DNA of 64,000 bases from Pseudoscleropodium purum (GCA_963969395.1 OZ017804.1:21328001-21392000); one strand, 5' to 3'; counted from the first letter of the stretch, positions 13,501 through 25,466 are shown. The notes: generated from the letters alone by a model not told the origin. Program-made: numbers and translations.

Positions 13501-15479
13501 TTGCGTCTCTGTACTCCAATAATCCTGCAGCCTACTCCACTGATCTGGATTCACGTGAGATGGGCATTCATCTTCTGCGTTGCTTAGGAAATGAGCCTTC
13601 AACCTAGAGTGCTCTGTCTTCAAGTACCTCTTGATGGCATTCTTGAAGCCCAGCATGCTCAACTTGTTGCCTAAGTACTCGAAGTCATTGTCCAGGGTAT
13701 TCCTCAACTTTTGCACGCTCTCATGCTTTTGTTTTTCCCAATCTATGATACTCATGTCAAGAATACGTGGCACATATGTCCTCACTGAGCTGTCCCAAGC
13801 ATTTTTCCCCACACAACCAGCATCAATTTCTCCGTCATCAGTGACTGTGATGCTGTGGGGGTTTTTGCCAACCCTGCTCCGCTCCCTCCTTCCCTCGTCA
13901 TAGATGCTGCGTTTCAGACGTCGCGATGCCCTCCCCACGCTATCTGCAGACATTTCGCCTGCATTGCTAAAGTCTTGTCCTAGAGAATTTCCCACCCACC
14001 TGTCCAGATAGGGAGTTGAGGAAGGTTGTGGCCCAGCACCCCACTGCGGTGGCTGCATCCATTGGCCGTTAGGCACCCATTGCCAATTCCCAGCATATGG
14101 AAGCCCTGCTTGCGATGGTACTTCTGAGGCGCGTTGTGCAATTGGAGACCGCGGTCGGTGAATTTGTATAGGGGATCGCATTTGCACGTCGACTCTCTTG
14201 CGCTTCTGCCTTTTGTTGATGAGGTTCTCCTCAGCGTCCAAGTCATCGTCCTCTGAGTCAAACACTTGCATCGTACTAGCTTTAGCTGCATCCACGTCCA
14301 ATAATATTTTCATCAGCAACCCTAAACCGCTCAAGTCCTTCCCTGTGTGGCATTGCTCTTCCATCTTGCAAGTAAAGAAGAAGTACAATTGTGAGTCAAA
14401 TCTGCTTCTCTATCCAAGAGTTTTACTTGAACTACAGCGTGTATACAGTGAAGTAAAAACCGCCATCTTTTCTAACAAAACAAATCACACTATAGCCGTC
14501 ACAAAATGCAACTTCTATACGTATCATTCTCTACTACGATGACGTTTACAAACCCTACTCAGCGTACGAGGAGGCCCACACCGCGAGAAGGGCAAATTAC
14601 CTGTAGGTGGGACCTCCGAGGTCGCCTTGCTCTGAACATGTGCACACACAATTGCTAGAGTCATCATACTTGCGGCAATACCTTCGTCGTCTATTTTGGT
14701 TTCGTCGGAAGAGGAAGCCGCATCTACACTCATTTTGCCCCTCCTCTGCACGCGCTTGCTCCTACGTCGTGTGTTTCCCCTCACTGGCAACATCGGATGA
14801 CTTCGTCTGGGCAATCCAAAGTTTTCTCTTGCAATGTGACCCCTTCCCGCATTGGTTGCCTCAAGCAATACTTCTTTCTGGGGATTCAAATCCTTTGTCC
14901 TACACACATGAATTCACAGCTTACTACAGTCCAATACGTCGCTACGAGGTAGGTCAAACAAAATACAAGAGCGCATGCTACCGTGAATGTCAACAAACTC
15001 TCTACTCCAAAGTCCGTGCCTCAGAATGGGTTTAGGGTTTCGCTAGCCTTTGCAACCTCCGTACGCCGCCATACAGCCGCCACACGTGTGCAACGTGGCG
15101 GTTTTCTAGTACTCCTCAACTTATTCAACTAATTTATGCCCACTAAACTAATGTATGACTCTACAATGACTCGAGCGCTACTAAAATAACAAACGCAGTC
15201 ATACATGAGTAGTACGCTACAACTGGAAGTCTACTATACAATGACTGGACTCGGCTTCCGAGACCAATTAATGTAGCAGTTGAGCAAGAAACAAGAAAAG
15301 CGGACAGAAATTGCACAAGAACTCCAGTGCATGAAGAACAGAAGGCTGAGGACTTACATTCTTTGGATGGCCACTTCCATAGGCTTCAGTTTTTGCCGTA
15401 AGAGCTGCACACGCTTGTCTCGTTCTAATTCGTAGGCAGACTTTCCCTCGTCTCCTGTTGCCGTCTTCTCTTCCTCCAT
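10528..15479 (-). CDS. TNPA-like CACTA accessory protein with FCP1-like domain
   Basis: The second gene of the CACTA element; TNPA-type proteins bind the subterminal repeats and help the transposase. Likely exons are 15358-15479 (start of the protein, acidic then SAYELERDKRVQ), 14601-14899 (basic RRSKRVQ), about 14,355 to 13,405 (the Transposase_24-like part with WSRLQDYWSTETQQKKA), 13184-13247, 12937 to about 11,160 (Lys/Asp-rich linker, then the FCP1-like domain), about 11,151-11,075 (a basic stretch), and 10,799-10,528 (a domain resembling one found in other plant TNPA proteins). The FCP1/HAD-like part begins FNIHGTLLD where active enzymes have DxDxT, and later shows VVVDNN where they have VDD. 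Splice phases around 13.2-13.4 kb do not resolve fully, and the frame slips by one base near 11,630. It may be a decayed gene. Confidence 0.62.
11160..11950 (-). other. Degenerate FCP1/HAD phosphatase-like domain
   Basis: Within the TNPA-like gene, the minus strand encodes AKLLIFNIHGTLLD, then RRVFLRPWLQPFWARC and FWGSKSQSYMEDI, then GKPLSKVYSEW and SNTVVVDNNASRV. The order and spacing match the FCP1 homology domain that removes phosphates from the RNA polymerase II tail. The nucleophile and acid aspartates of DxDxT are replaced by Asn and His, and the third motif has DN in place of DD, so catalysis is unlikely. A reading-frame change near 11,630 splits the domain in the assembled sequence. 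Confidence 0.6.
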
Positions 15480-15579
15480 CTGCTTTTGAATTAGGTTAGT
15501 GAAATGCCCGTAGTGCCCAACAATAGTACTGTAGGGATTGACGTTCACAAGCAGCGCGTTACCAAGAAACAAGGGAATG

Positions 15580-16699
15580 CACACCTTTTTCCTGCTCCGT
15601 CACTATCTTGCAGGCGCCTAAGTGATTGGATGTCTGTCACAGGAAGAGAAGTGATGACCGCGTGCCGCAGCTGCGATCAAATAGCAGAATGCAAAAGAGC
15701 CGGCTTTGTCGTGAATCTTGATTTTGCTGCCTTCCTAGCGTCGTTGAAGAAATTCCGCTAAAGTGAATAACGAAGAAGCCTATAGTAGCCAGTACTCTGT
15801 GTCGCTATAGAACGACGGCAGAGAATCACCTCTTGATACGGTAATAAATGTCCACTGAATTTGGTCCTTTTCTTGTGGACGTCAATCATGAGAGCAATGT
15901 CCGTGCTCTGCGTCGGTGATAATTTTGTGGGATTGCCTTTGAGGGCACGGAGTGTTAGCCTTTTATTGTAGAAATTGCCTTTCAATGAACCTTGAATTTC
16001 TTAAGTGCTTTCAACCCTAAACTGCTCATACGTCTTCAGAATTATGCCGAACTTACCTCAAGCACTAAATGTTGTACTTCACGATGCTCTGCAAGATGAT
16101 CCGACAGTCTTAATTTGAATTACTGTGCTTTCAAAAGTTCTTCTATTTTCCCTTACATGCTATGTTGTGGTTCCTTGTGCATATGCTACGTTGCCCATGT
16201 ACATTCTCCTTCAGTTTCTTGTTGTGTTGAGAAGCCATGTGAAATGAAGGGGATGCTATGTACATGTCAGGAAAATTGTATTCAAGTGTGGACTTTCCCT
16301 TGAAATTATATGGACTACGTCATTGTGCAATGAAGTAGACAAGGTAAGGACTCAACATGAACCCTACAAAGTCATTACTTTGTTTGAGAATGAGAGACGT
16401 TGGTAAATGACTAGATATTAACTCGTTGAAGTCATTCTGTAGTTGTATGTAGTTGTCACTCAGTTGACCTTCAGGCTCTTCAGTCATTTTGTACTTTCAT
16501 GAAGTTGGCTATGAGTTCACAACAGTCATATCGTAGTTTGTTTTCATTGCATGTGAAGAAATTTAAGTGTGGTTTGTTTGGATATTTTCTGGCATTCCAT
16601 AATTCTGTTGTCAAGGTTAGTACTCAGAAAAATTTTGAAACTCACATTTGAAAATGACATCCTCGTGTAGTTGTTGAAGTTCAGAAGTGTACGATCAAA
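15580..16699. promoter_or_regulatory. Divergent promoter region of the CACTA genes
   Basis: No coding sequence is supported between the two divergent start codons. Copies of GTCATT and GACTAC recur around 16,312, 16,369, 16,429, 16,480 and 16,524. The stretch probably contains both promoters, and the repeats could let the TNPA-like protein act on them. That regulatory role is inferred. Confidence 0.4.
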
Positions 16700-19600
16700 A
16701 TGCTACCAGCGCGCTTGCCCCTTTCAAATCCACAAAGGCAACGTCTCCGCGATGAGAGATTATGGATTCGCGAGTTTCAACGAGCTCGTCAATTCAATGC
16801 TTCCAGAATCCATTGCCCGTGCATGGATTGCCAAGGTCAACGCAAGCTGCTCATAAAAAATGTGCGGGAACACCTCATGCGAAATGGACGGCATCCACAG
16901 TTCAGGGTGTGGAGAGGGCCTGGCACTCGAGACTTGTCCGACAATGAATGGGAGGACGAATTCTGGGGCTCCCATGACAACTGTAGCGTGGGTGTGGATG
17001 CCCAAGTGGATACGCGAGGGATCCTTGAGAATGCATTCACTCATGACGATGGGACAAATGATATTGAAGACAGAGTTCTTGAAGAAGTGGCAGAAGCCTT
17101 CATGACCGCCGATTCACTGCACAATGAGTGCAGCATTGGGTCAATGCAAGGCCCACTAGAGAATGACGAAGGTCTTGCTGATGGGGTGCCTGCCGGTGAA
17201 ATTGGAGAAGCCGCTTGGGAGGACCGACAGTTTGATCCTCGCCACTTACAAGAGGCAATTCAAGATCTTTTTAGTGGCGCCAAGTGCACAAAGCTAGCAG
17301 CCACAATTTTGCTTATGAACTTGTGCACAGTGCATGGAGTCAGTAATACCTTTGCGAACGAGTTGTTCAATATCTTGCATGGTCACATATTGCCTGACAG
17401 GAATTGTTTGCTGAAGAACTACCACGCAGCACGTTCTTTGACACAGACATTGGGACTTGCCTACACAAGCATACATGCTTGTCAAACAGGTTGCATCCTT
17501 TTCAGAGGCTTACACGCAGATGCAATGTAGTGCCCTCAATGTGATGGGCCTAGGTATAGAGATGAGGAAAGGAAGATGTTACCTGTGAAGGTTCTGAGGC
17601 ACTTCCCCATCATACCAAGACTACAAAGAATGTTCAGGAGCCCCAGCATTTCAAAACTGATGCTCTGGCATTCCGAGAATAGGAGCGATCGGGAAGGCGG
17701 GGATGGTTTGGTTCGGCATCCCTGTGACTCAAAGGCATGGCGGCATTTTCATGAAAATGTTGACCCCACTTTTAGCAACGACCCTAGAAATATCCATTTC
17801 GCTCTAGCCGCAGATGGGGTGAATCCGTATAAGCAGAATCGGTCCAACTGGTCTACTTGGCCGGTGCTTCTACTGAATTATAATTTGCCACCTTGGTTGA
17901 GCACGAAGAAGTTCTTCATCATGTTGTCTTTATTGATCTCGGGGAGGTAGTCTGTCACCTGTGAAAATTTTGATGTGTACTTAGAGCCACTAGTAGAAGA
18001 GTTATTGCAATTGTGGGAAGGTGTTCCAGCTTATGACATAGCAAAGGAAGTCTCAGCAAGAGCATTCACATTGCGGGCCATGCTCCTATGGACGATTCAT
18101 GATTTTCCCGGCTATAGGGTGGTTGGCGGATTTTCCCATCAAGGATTTGCTGCTTGTCCTTGGTGCGGTTCAAACTTGGGTGCACAACACTCTATGGAGC
18201 TGGGGAAGCAAACATATGGTGGGACTAGGCGTTGGTTGCCAGAAAGACACAATTACAAGTCAGCTCATATGAAAGACTTATTTGATGGTTGTATGGAGAA
18301 TCGATTGAAGCCTCCACGAGTGACGGTCGAGGAACAGCTACAGCATACAGCCGACTATGAAGCATGGAAAGCAGCGCCAAATCGAGAAGCAAGATCAAGG
18401 GACCCATCTAAAGTGCATGGTGTCAAACGATTGAGCATCCTGTACAGGTTGCCTTACTGGAAGGTAATGTTGTCTTCAGACGCTGGTAATATGTATCAAA
18501 TTAAGTATTGAAGACTTTCTAGAGTTCAATTCTGATTTCCACGAACAAGTTAATGCAGTTTACTGATCTAGTGGCCTATTGTCAAACCACTTTAGATTGT
18601 CTGTCTATGGTATTGGCCTACAAACTATGCATATAAAGAACTTGTTAATTGAGGTGCCGATGTTCCAGTGTGGTGGTTGCAGACTACAAGTACAATAATG
18701 AGACAATAGGATAGGTGTTACTTAGTTGTGAGGTGGACAGTACTGACTTAGCAGTGACTCTCTTTCAACTGTGTCTGTCCTATTAATTAGTCATTTCTCA
18801 GACGTGCCATAGTCATGCAGTGAAATTATAGTTATTCATTGCTCCAGCGCAGACAACAATTCACGATTGAATTCTTATACCGTCTCCTGAGTGCATGCAG
18901 AAATTGCTTATTTGCTACACTTTGGATGTCATGCATTGCGAAATGAACTTGGCAAAGAACTTTTTGAAAACCATCATTGGGAAGAAAGACACTGTGAAAG
19001 TAAGGCGGGACTTACAAAGGCGGAATATACGACCGCATTTGTCGCTAACTGCGCACCTGAGGAATCCAATGAAGATGGTGAAACCTGCAGCACCATATGT
19101 ATTGAGAGATGCAGAGCTTGAAGTATTCTTAACGTGCATTGAGTCTTTGAAGACACCAACAAGCTATTCCTCCGACTTGGGCAAGCACTTACGTAAGAAA
19201 AACTTTGGTGGACTGAAGTCTCATGATTATCATGTCTTAATGCAACAAATATTACCATTGGCTTTGAGAAGTTTGATGGAACCAGGTCCCAGGATGGCTA
19301 TCATGAGGATGAGTAAGGTTTTCAGAAGAATTTGTACTAAAGCATACAATCCCGCTGAATTTTCTTCCTTGGAAGCCGATGTGGCGGAGACCATGGCTTT
19401 GTTGGAGATAGAATTCCCACCGTCATTCTTTGACATAATGACACACCACCCATATCATTTGGTTCAAGAGCTGGACTTATGTAGTCCAGTCAGCGCAAGG
19501 TGGATGTACCCAATAGAACGGTACATGAAAACACTGAAAAATCATGTGAGGAATTTGGCTCGCCCTGAAGCATGTATGGATGAGGGATACCTCAAAGATG

Positions 19601-20914
19601 AATGCATTGGATTTGTAACGGAGTACCTACAGAGCTTTCAGTTCACAGAGAGGCGTGTCTGGGATGCTGACGAAGAGTATGGCGATGCAGAGGAGGTGCT
19701 ACAGGGCGTAGGAAGACCGTACATGATGACTCTTGCACTCTGGGATGTGGCACATCAGTACGTTTTGGCCAATGTGTCTTGTTTGCAACAATATTATTTG
19801 TAAGTAGACCGTATACCTTATTTGTTTTCTATGCATATGTACGTTAGGCACAGATGTACTATTTTTTTTATTTTATTTTCTATGTCTTCCAATGGAAAAG
19901 AATGTGCAATACCAAGATGAACAATGCTGAAATACTCTATGTTAGTAGCAATGACAAAGTCAAGTGCGAGTTGTTGTGTAGTCAACTGTGAGTCACAGCT
20001 AGTCATTGGATGACGGCTCTTACTATAAAATGACTAAGTGCTGTTGTAACTGAGTCATTGATTAGAAGAAACCACTGATCACCTAAACCGTGAACTCCTT
20101 TTGCTATAGTTGAAATCTTGTAGGAAGTGGTTTCTATTTTGAGTTCTATGTATTGGAGGTTCACATTTCTACCTTCAACTATAGGAATTGGAAGGCCGAA
20201 GTTCAGCAAGATGCGACTATTCCAGCATTTGAGGACTGGCTCCCGAATGTAGTACAGAACTCGGCATTCGATGTGACAAACCCTGACGACAAGGATCGAT
20301 TGATGCTCATCAGAAAACCATCACAGAAGGCAGCAAGATATATGAAGATGAAATCATTCGGTAGCCATTTCAGAGTAGATGATGGAGATACACATCGTTT
20401 CCAAACATATAATTCTAGAGTAGCTTCAGTTTTTGAAGTACCGACTGCAGATGCAATGGATGTGTCCATGAACTACGTCGGAGTTCTAAAGGACATATTG
20501 AAGCTTGACTATGGGCCACTGCATACACCAATCATTCTTTTCCGATGCCAATGGATGAAGACTACAGATAATAGAGGCAATGCAACGTATGTCCGTGATG
20601 ATGCTGGCTTTTTGATGGTCAACTTCAAGCACAAACTACCACGCATGTCGGAGCCCTTTATTTTTTCCAACCAAGCAACACAAGTCTTCTTCTCTGATGT
20701 GCCACAGAAACCAAGATGGAAAATAGTTTTGCAAACAGAAGCACGAGCTAAAAGGGAGGTGTTGGATAGTCCTAATGTATTCATAAGTACCACTGTAGAA
20801 ACTCCTGGTCTTACAGCTCCAGAAGTGGTGTCAACACCTTCACAAGTACCGTCTCTAATTGGGGCCATTGATTTGTCACCTGAGGACAATTTGTTAGCAC
20901 ATGCAATATACTAG
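16700..20914 (+). pseudogene. CACTA TNP2-type transposase, two in-frame TAG stops
   Basis: TNP2 is the transposase that cuts and joins CACTA ends. Exons 16700-18463, 18901-19799 and 20185-20914 join in phase to about 1,130 codons. The N-terminus has the transposase-associated zinc motif around HCPCMDCQ. The core TNP2 domain follows, with HACQTGCILFRG, NYNLPPWLS, TIHDFPGYRV and LDVMHCEMNLAKN. Next come the DUF4218 region (GLKSHDYHVL, FPPSFFDIM, RWMYPIERYM) and the DUF4216 region (NYVGVLKDILKLDYGP, DDAGFLMVNF). In-frame TAG codons at 17528-17530 and 17948-17950 interrupt the core domain; the frame is open otherwise. Both could be CAG (Gln) codons hit by C-to-T. No frameshift was seen. It could still be active if stops are read through or if the copy is fixed in other strains, but a recently dead copy is more likely. 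Confidence 0.88.
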
Positions 20915-21488
20915 GTTGATGAGCATTCTTTTTCTCTAGGAATTATGCTCACACCCTTCCATTTGCCTTACACAGCAAAATGAAAGAGGTCTTCCACATG
21001 TGGATGACTATAATTTTGTTTCAGTGCATGTGAGTTTTTTTGAAATTCATTTTCAAGACCGTAGGATGCCTTGATTTCCACTAATCTCATGGGAAAGAAT
21101 ATAATTTCAAGTTTGAGTATGTTGACTGTGGACGTCACAGTCATCTCCTAGTACAGATCAGTCATTCCTTAGTAGGAAGAAGTCATTCATGCAGGCAAAA
21201 CACAGTCATTAACGAACTACCATACAATTGAGTATGTCAACCGAAAGTTGTCATCCGCCCACGTCATGCCATTGAACAATGCGCTCATAGAAAACCAGTG
21301 GATGAATGCACTGTTTGGTCACAGTTCCAACAGTCTTCATCCCTATGTCTGCAAAATGACTATAAAATGACTACCTTACAAAAACGTCGTGTAAAATGTG
21401 AAATAACAGAGCTCTAGTCATAGTGTAGTCATTTAGGACATCCAGTCATACTTTAGTCAGTTGTGCCGGACAGGTTTTTCTTGTAGTG
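20915..21488. repeat. CACTA right subterminal repeat array
   Basis: AGTCAT/ATGACT motifs recur near 21,140, 21,168, 21,180, 21,208, 21,357-21,372 and 21,417-21,435. The unit TAGTCATAGTGTAGTCATTT is shared with the left end. It contains no coding sequence. Confidence 0.55.
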
Positions 21489-21685
21489 ATAAGACTAATT
21501 TTAGATCCTTCTTTGATGAATTGTTGCGTGGTATGATTGAATTGTTGAAGACAAGAGGTCAACTTTAGATTTGGAGAACAAAGACGAGGACAAGTGGTCT
21601 TCATGAATTTGTTCTAGCTGTCCTCTCTCCGATATATTGACTAAAGGTTTGGTTCATGTAGGCGCTTTCCTAATTTTGCAACCCG

Positions 21686-22252
21686 ATGAGATGGCGGAGA
21701 CCTAGTCGATGGGACGTTGCTCCCACGGTGGAAGAACTATTAATCCTGCCTTTAGCAGACATCAAGGATGAATTGGCACTCCTTCATGCCCAAGACCAGG
21801 CTATCCAAGTCGATTTGCAAGCTCAGATCCAAGCCCAAACTACATTGTTTGATCAAAAATTCCAGGCTATCCAAGCCCAAGCTACATTGGTTGCTCAAAG
21901 AATGTGCATATTGGGGAGGCCTCTACTTAAGATGGTAATTGGGGCAATATTTCTTTGGGCTGTTGGGACTGAAAAGAAAAAGAAGAGTGGCCGAAAACCT
22001 ACCAAGGTTAAAGATCTTGCGGCAAGGGTGGGGTTGACAAAACCTGTTTTATGTTCAAAGGCCCTTATTTGCATCCATAGGAGAAACAATACATCACATT
22101 ATTCCATATTGACCTCTCCCAAACAAGGAGTGGAAGAAGCGAGGATAGTGATAGCAATAGATGTAGGGTACTTCCAATTACACTTACTAGAGCAAGTGTG
22201 GTGCATTAAGAATTTTAAGATCATTGTCGATGTTTTTAACTTTCATGATTAG
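21686..22252 (+). CDS. Unassigned ORF, Gln/Ala-rich repeat
   Basis: A 188-residue open frame just outside the CACTA element. Its first half is a charged helical stretch with repeated QAIQ/QAQ units, seen in DNA as two copies of caggctatccaa separated by about 80 bp. The second half turns basic (KKKKSGRKPTKVKDLAARVG) and then resembles nothing. I do not recognise the family. It could be a piece of a retrotransposon or a chance frame, and it precedes a ribosomal-protein gene fragment. No start context or splice signals decide its limits. Confidence 0.22.
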   Translation: MRWRRPSRWDVAPTVEELLILPLADIKDELALLHAQDQAIQVDLQAQIQAQTTLFDQKFQAIQAQATLVAQRMCILGRPLLKMVIGAIFLWAVGTEKKKKSGRKPTKVKDLAARVGLTKPVLCSKALICIHRRNNTSHYSILTSPKQGVEEARIVIAIDVGYFQLHLLEQVWCIKNFKIIVDVFNFHD

Positions 22253-22275
22253 TGTTTGTTCTCTAACTAGTTGTA

Positions 22276-22488
22276 GAAGTACAACAAAAGCTTGTGACTC
22301 CCTTGACGTTGTAGAGGAAGCATCGCAGAGTGGCAATCAGCAAGCAGAGGGTTGCCAAGGCCAAGATTGAAGTAGCAGAGTACCATAAGCTTTTGGCTCT
22401 TTGTATTAAGGAGCAACATGATCATCGTAGTGAGAGTTTGGCAAAGAAACGTGCATCTTGTGCCTCCATAGCAAAGCCCAAGGCCTAG
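22276..22488 (+). pseudogene. Ribosomal protein eS6 (RPS6), C-terminal fragment
   Basis: eS6 is a small-subunit ribosomal protein. The frame reads QKLVTPLTL, an in-frame TAG (22312-22314), RKHRRVAISKQRVAKA, then AEYHKLLAL, EQHDHRSESLAKKRA and a terminal TAG. This is the conserved C-terminal tail of plant eS6, in which the position of the internal stop is normally Gln (CAG). Only the last part of the gene is present; I found no matching N-terminal exons. It is either a last-exon duplicate or the remains of a retrocopy. Confidence 0.78.
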
Positions 22489-23050
22489 GTCATTTTTGTT
22501 CAGCTATTGTCATAGTCTGGTTGAAGCTTGCCAATTTGTAAGATGCATCTTTCTTGAGTACCAGCTTGCAAAGCTTTTTTGCAATGTAATGTAAATTCTT
22601 TTGAATGTTCAACATGATTTGTAGCTTTTACATCCTGTAACGCTACTTGTGAATACAAATGCTTGCTTATTGGTTGTACTTAGAGTGACAATTCCAGCGA
22701 TTGATGAATGTAAATTGCGATATCATTTTTCTCGACTACAAGTGGTTGATGCATCATGAGTTTTAAGAAATTAAATTGTAAGCTCATCTTTCTTCCATCC
22801 TGAAGAAAGTGACACAATCCTATGCAAGCAATCCAGAATTATCAGATAGTCCCTATTTCTACTCACCTTCAGTTGTACCCTTACTATGGTTGCTGCCCTG
22901 AATCACAAATAGGAACCATGCTGAGAAGATTACAGCTTCAGATGGTAGCATATGCACTTAATGTGCTAAGCTAGACTGAAAAGCATTATTGTCTTTCTTG
23001 CAGTGCCTCTTTTGCTTGTAGACTAGGTTTGCGTCTTCTTAATTTTACAG
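22489..23050. other. Gap before SPARK-type pseudogene
   Basis: This AT-rich stretch might hold the lost first exon of the following pseudogene. A short proline- and serine-containing frame near 22,830-22,900 is placed where that family has its linker after the signal peptide, but the resemblance is too weak to call. No other feature is seen. Confidence 0.3.
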
Positions 23051-25466
23051 CTCTAGAAGATACTCTCATTTGAACTGCTAGGGATTGCCCAGCCCCTTTG
23101 GCACTCTATGTTGGAAGTGTCATCTGTTGCCCCCAATTCGAAAGCCTTTTCTAGATCTCCTTGGATCTATACAGCATAGATTCATGCAATCTTGGGCTCA
23201 ACAGCATAGAAGCGGTTTATTGCTTTTCAGCCACAAAAAATCTTATAGCTAGTTTGGGAGCCAACACATCTATAGGAGATCTTTGCGTTGTCCAACTTGC
23301 TAATCTTACCAGCGGTCTATGCCCAGTCACCAAAGTTGGCCAACTTCAAGATATTGTAAACACTACAATGTTATTGGAGGCATGCCAATCAGTGGATCTT
23401 TTGAAGGAGTGTACCGAGGAACTAACTTGTCAATCGCGAATCACGCGTGTGGCGTCTCAGGTGGCTTGTGAGCAGTTCGGGCCATTTTAATGGAAGCATT
23501 GCGCCACCATCTGGTAAATCTTCTAAAACTCCAGAACTCGTGCCTTGTTTCAGCATGTCAAGAGTTCCGCTATAGTTTAGGAGGTTGACCAATCGAGCAT
23601 TTGACAACTCTTAATCTTGTTACGGAATGTACAGAAGTAGACTTCTTGACATCCGCTGAGAACTTAAACAAGAAGAATCGCAAATTTGCTAGATGAAGAA
23701 AATTGTCACTTAGACAACCATTTATTTCACCACTTTCTTAATAAATTCTCATAAATAATATCTCTGATATAACACATTGTAACTGGCTTACAGTCTGCTT
23801 GTCTCCCTATATGTCGATTTTGTTTGCTCTCATTAAGCCCTTTAATTTGTGAAACAAGCAAGTGAACAGCAGGTGGACGTTGACTGCAAAAATATGGTCC
23901 TTGCATGTTTGGCAAGTAAGCTGGGTCCGACGGCAGCTAATGACATGTTACGCAATCTAATCAGTTGCCGTGTCAACAAAGGTACCAAGAACGGATCTCT
24001 GCAGTAGTAAACGCCTTCTGGACTTTGTCACAGATGTGGTTTTTCCTAGCTGAGGCGTCTATGGTTTCCAAATTTTGCTAGTACTCTGCAAAGCAATTCT
24101 ACAATGTCTTGGAAGAGGGCAGGCAACTGCGGCAGTGAACATTACTACGTATTGTATAGGGCTTTCGTATGCTTTCAGATCGAGACTCATTTGGATTTTG
24201 GACAGAATAGGCCAGTTGTAGTTTTTTTAGATGCTCTGACTGGTTTGGACATACGAATTCGACGTATTTGGTTTGTTCTTACAATGTCCTCTCATCATGC
24301 TCGTGCGTTTCTGAGACTAGGTTTCTCTTACCTCCAAGCTCCCTGTCGGGCTGAGAATTTGGGGCTCTCCAGCTCAAACGCGTCATGTTGTCTTCACTTC
24401 ATTTTCATGAGCTAGGCTGATGGTTGCCACCTGCGCTAATAGCTCATAACTACCTGTGTTTGTTTGCAGAATGTTTTCTGGAGTTTGGAGATCCCATGCC
24501 TGTTGCCAAATTACGCGGCTGCTCAATTGTACCGTCCAATATCTCTTGTTGTAGGGCCCTTGAAAGTTACTTACTGGAAGTGCAGCAACAGATGCTACTA
24601 ACTAATTTGCAAGCGCTGCGCTGCGTGACTCTCTTGGCCTGCGTGCTTCAAAATATGTTCGTCTCTGCAGATATCTACTCCCTCTGCGGAATTGACCTCA
24701 AGGATTTTTCTGTACAAGTTTCGGTCTTTTCTCAGCGCGTCGTGTTTTTAGACTCTTCGAGACATGTTGCCACTTCAGGATCTATCAATTAGCTGGTTTT
24801 GCAGGTTTCTGTATAAACCAATAATTCAGCAGTCATGGTGATTGAGGCTTTGGGTAGAACTTTCATTTCCTTGTACCAAGTTTTAAAATCAGCGTGGAAG
24901 TTTTTCGAAGATTTTCCGCACGCCGTAGCAAAGTAGTTTGAATTCCACGTCATTTTCCGGGTGAGATGTTATATTCTTACCTTTACAATTATGTCTTGTA
25001 TTGTGGAACTAAAGCACCACACGTAATCAATTCTAACGATTCGAATTGTCCTGTTTCCATGTAGACTTACGGCTTGCCAAGCAGGAGTTGGGAGACAAGG
25101 TAGAATTTCAAGCTGACTGTTTGTCCTTTGTCTGGTTTGATTCACTTGAAGAATCATAGAACGCGTGCTACCGTGAGTACCACGTTCATACTCTATTTAT
25201 TGCATTCGACAGACATACCCCAAATTCATTTCACTTCCAGTGCGCAGTGTAAATGGAGTGCATGAACATTTAATGTGCTGAAAGAGGTGCAAGTTTATGT
25301 GGAAATGATATGTGCAGGTTGTTTACTTTCAAGTTTACCTTCCAACATTGCGAGCAATGTCACAAGCATCAACTTCACCTGCAATTTGAATGACAACATA
25401 GCAGCCCCGTGGATCCACACTCTTGACACTAATGCAAAGCATTCAATCCTTATCTTAAACAATTGA
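23051..25466 (+). pseudogene. At1g61900-like GPI-anchored SPARK-domain protein, broken
   Basis: At1g61900-type proteins are plant cell-surface proteins with a Cys-rich SPARK domain and a predicted lipid anchor. Exons recognised are 23051-23460 (CCPQFESLF, then GANTSIGDLCVV, ANLTSGLCPVTKV, VDLLKEC), about 23870-23981 (CKNMVLACLASKL, CRVNK), 24470-24717 (ECFLEFGDPMPV, SCCRALESYL, IYSLCGIDLKDFSV) and about 25,300-25,466 (GCLLSSLPSN, NLNDNIAAPW). Phases agree across the first three. The first exon has two in-frame stops, TGA at 23071 and TAG at 23152, both inside conserved sequence. One cysteine of the usual CC pair after KE is lost. No N-terminal signal peptide exon was identified. Homology is strong and the stops are plain, so a pseudogene is the best call. 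Confidence 0.78.

Larger units (their letters stand above)
9601..21488. mobile_element. Complete CACTA (En/Spm) DNA transposon, 11.9 kb
   Basis: The left end reads CACTACAAGAATATAGG and the right end, inverted, reads CACTACAAGAAAAACC, so 11 terminal bases match exactly. The bases just outside are ATA on both sides (9598-9600 and 21489-21491), the 3-bp duplication expected for CACTA elements. Inside are a plus-strand TNP2 transposase and a divergently transcribed minus-strand TNPA-like gene, the standard two-gene layout. Many GTAGTCAT/ATGACTAC copies crowd the subterminal regions, introns and the central intergenic space, as expected of TNPA-type binding sites. Intact ends and duplication suggest a fairly recent insertion, but two in-frame stops in TNP2 suggest this copy is no longer autonomous. 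Confidence 0.93.

Noticed and set aside
14524..15035. Plus-strand frames opposite the TNPA-like exons (also 11,997-12,523 and 13,230-13,607)
   Set aside because: They are shadows of the minus-strand coding sequence, which has family motifs and splice sites.
16700..23154. Alternative genetic code with TAG read as Gln
   Set aside because: The TRF-like and RPC7 genes end at TAG in the expected place, and the broken genes also contain TGA or TAA.
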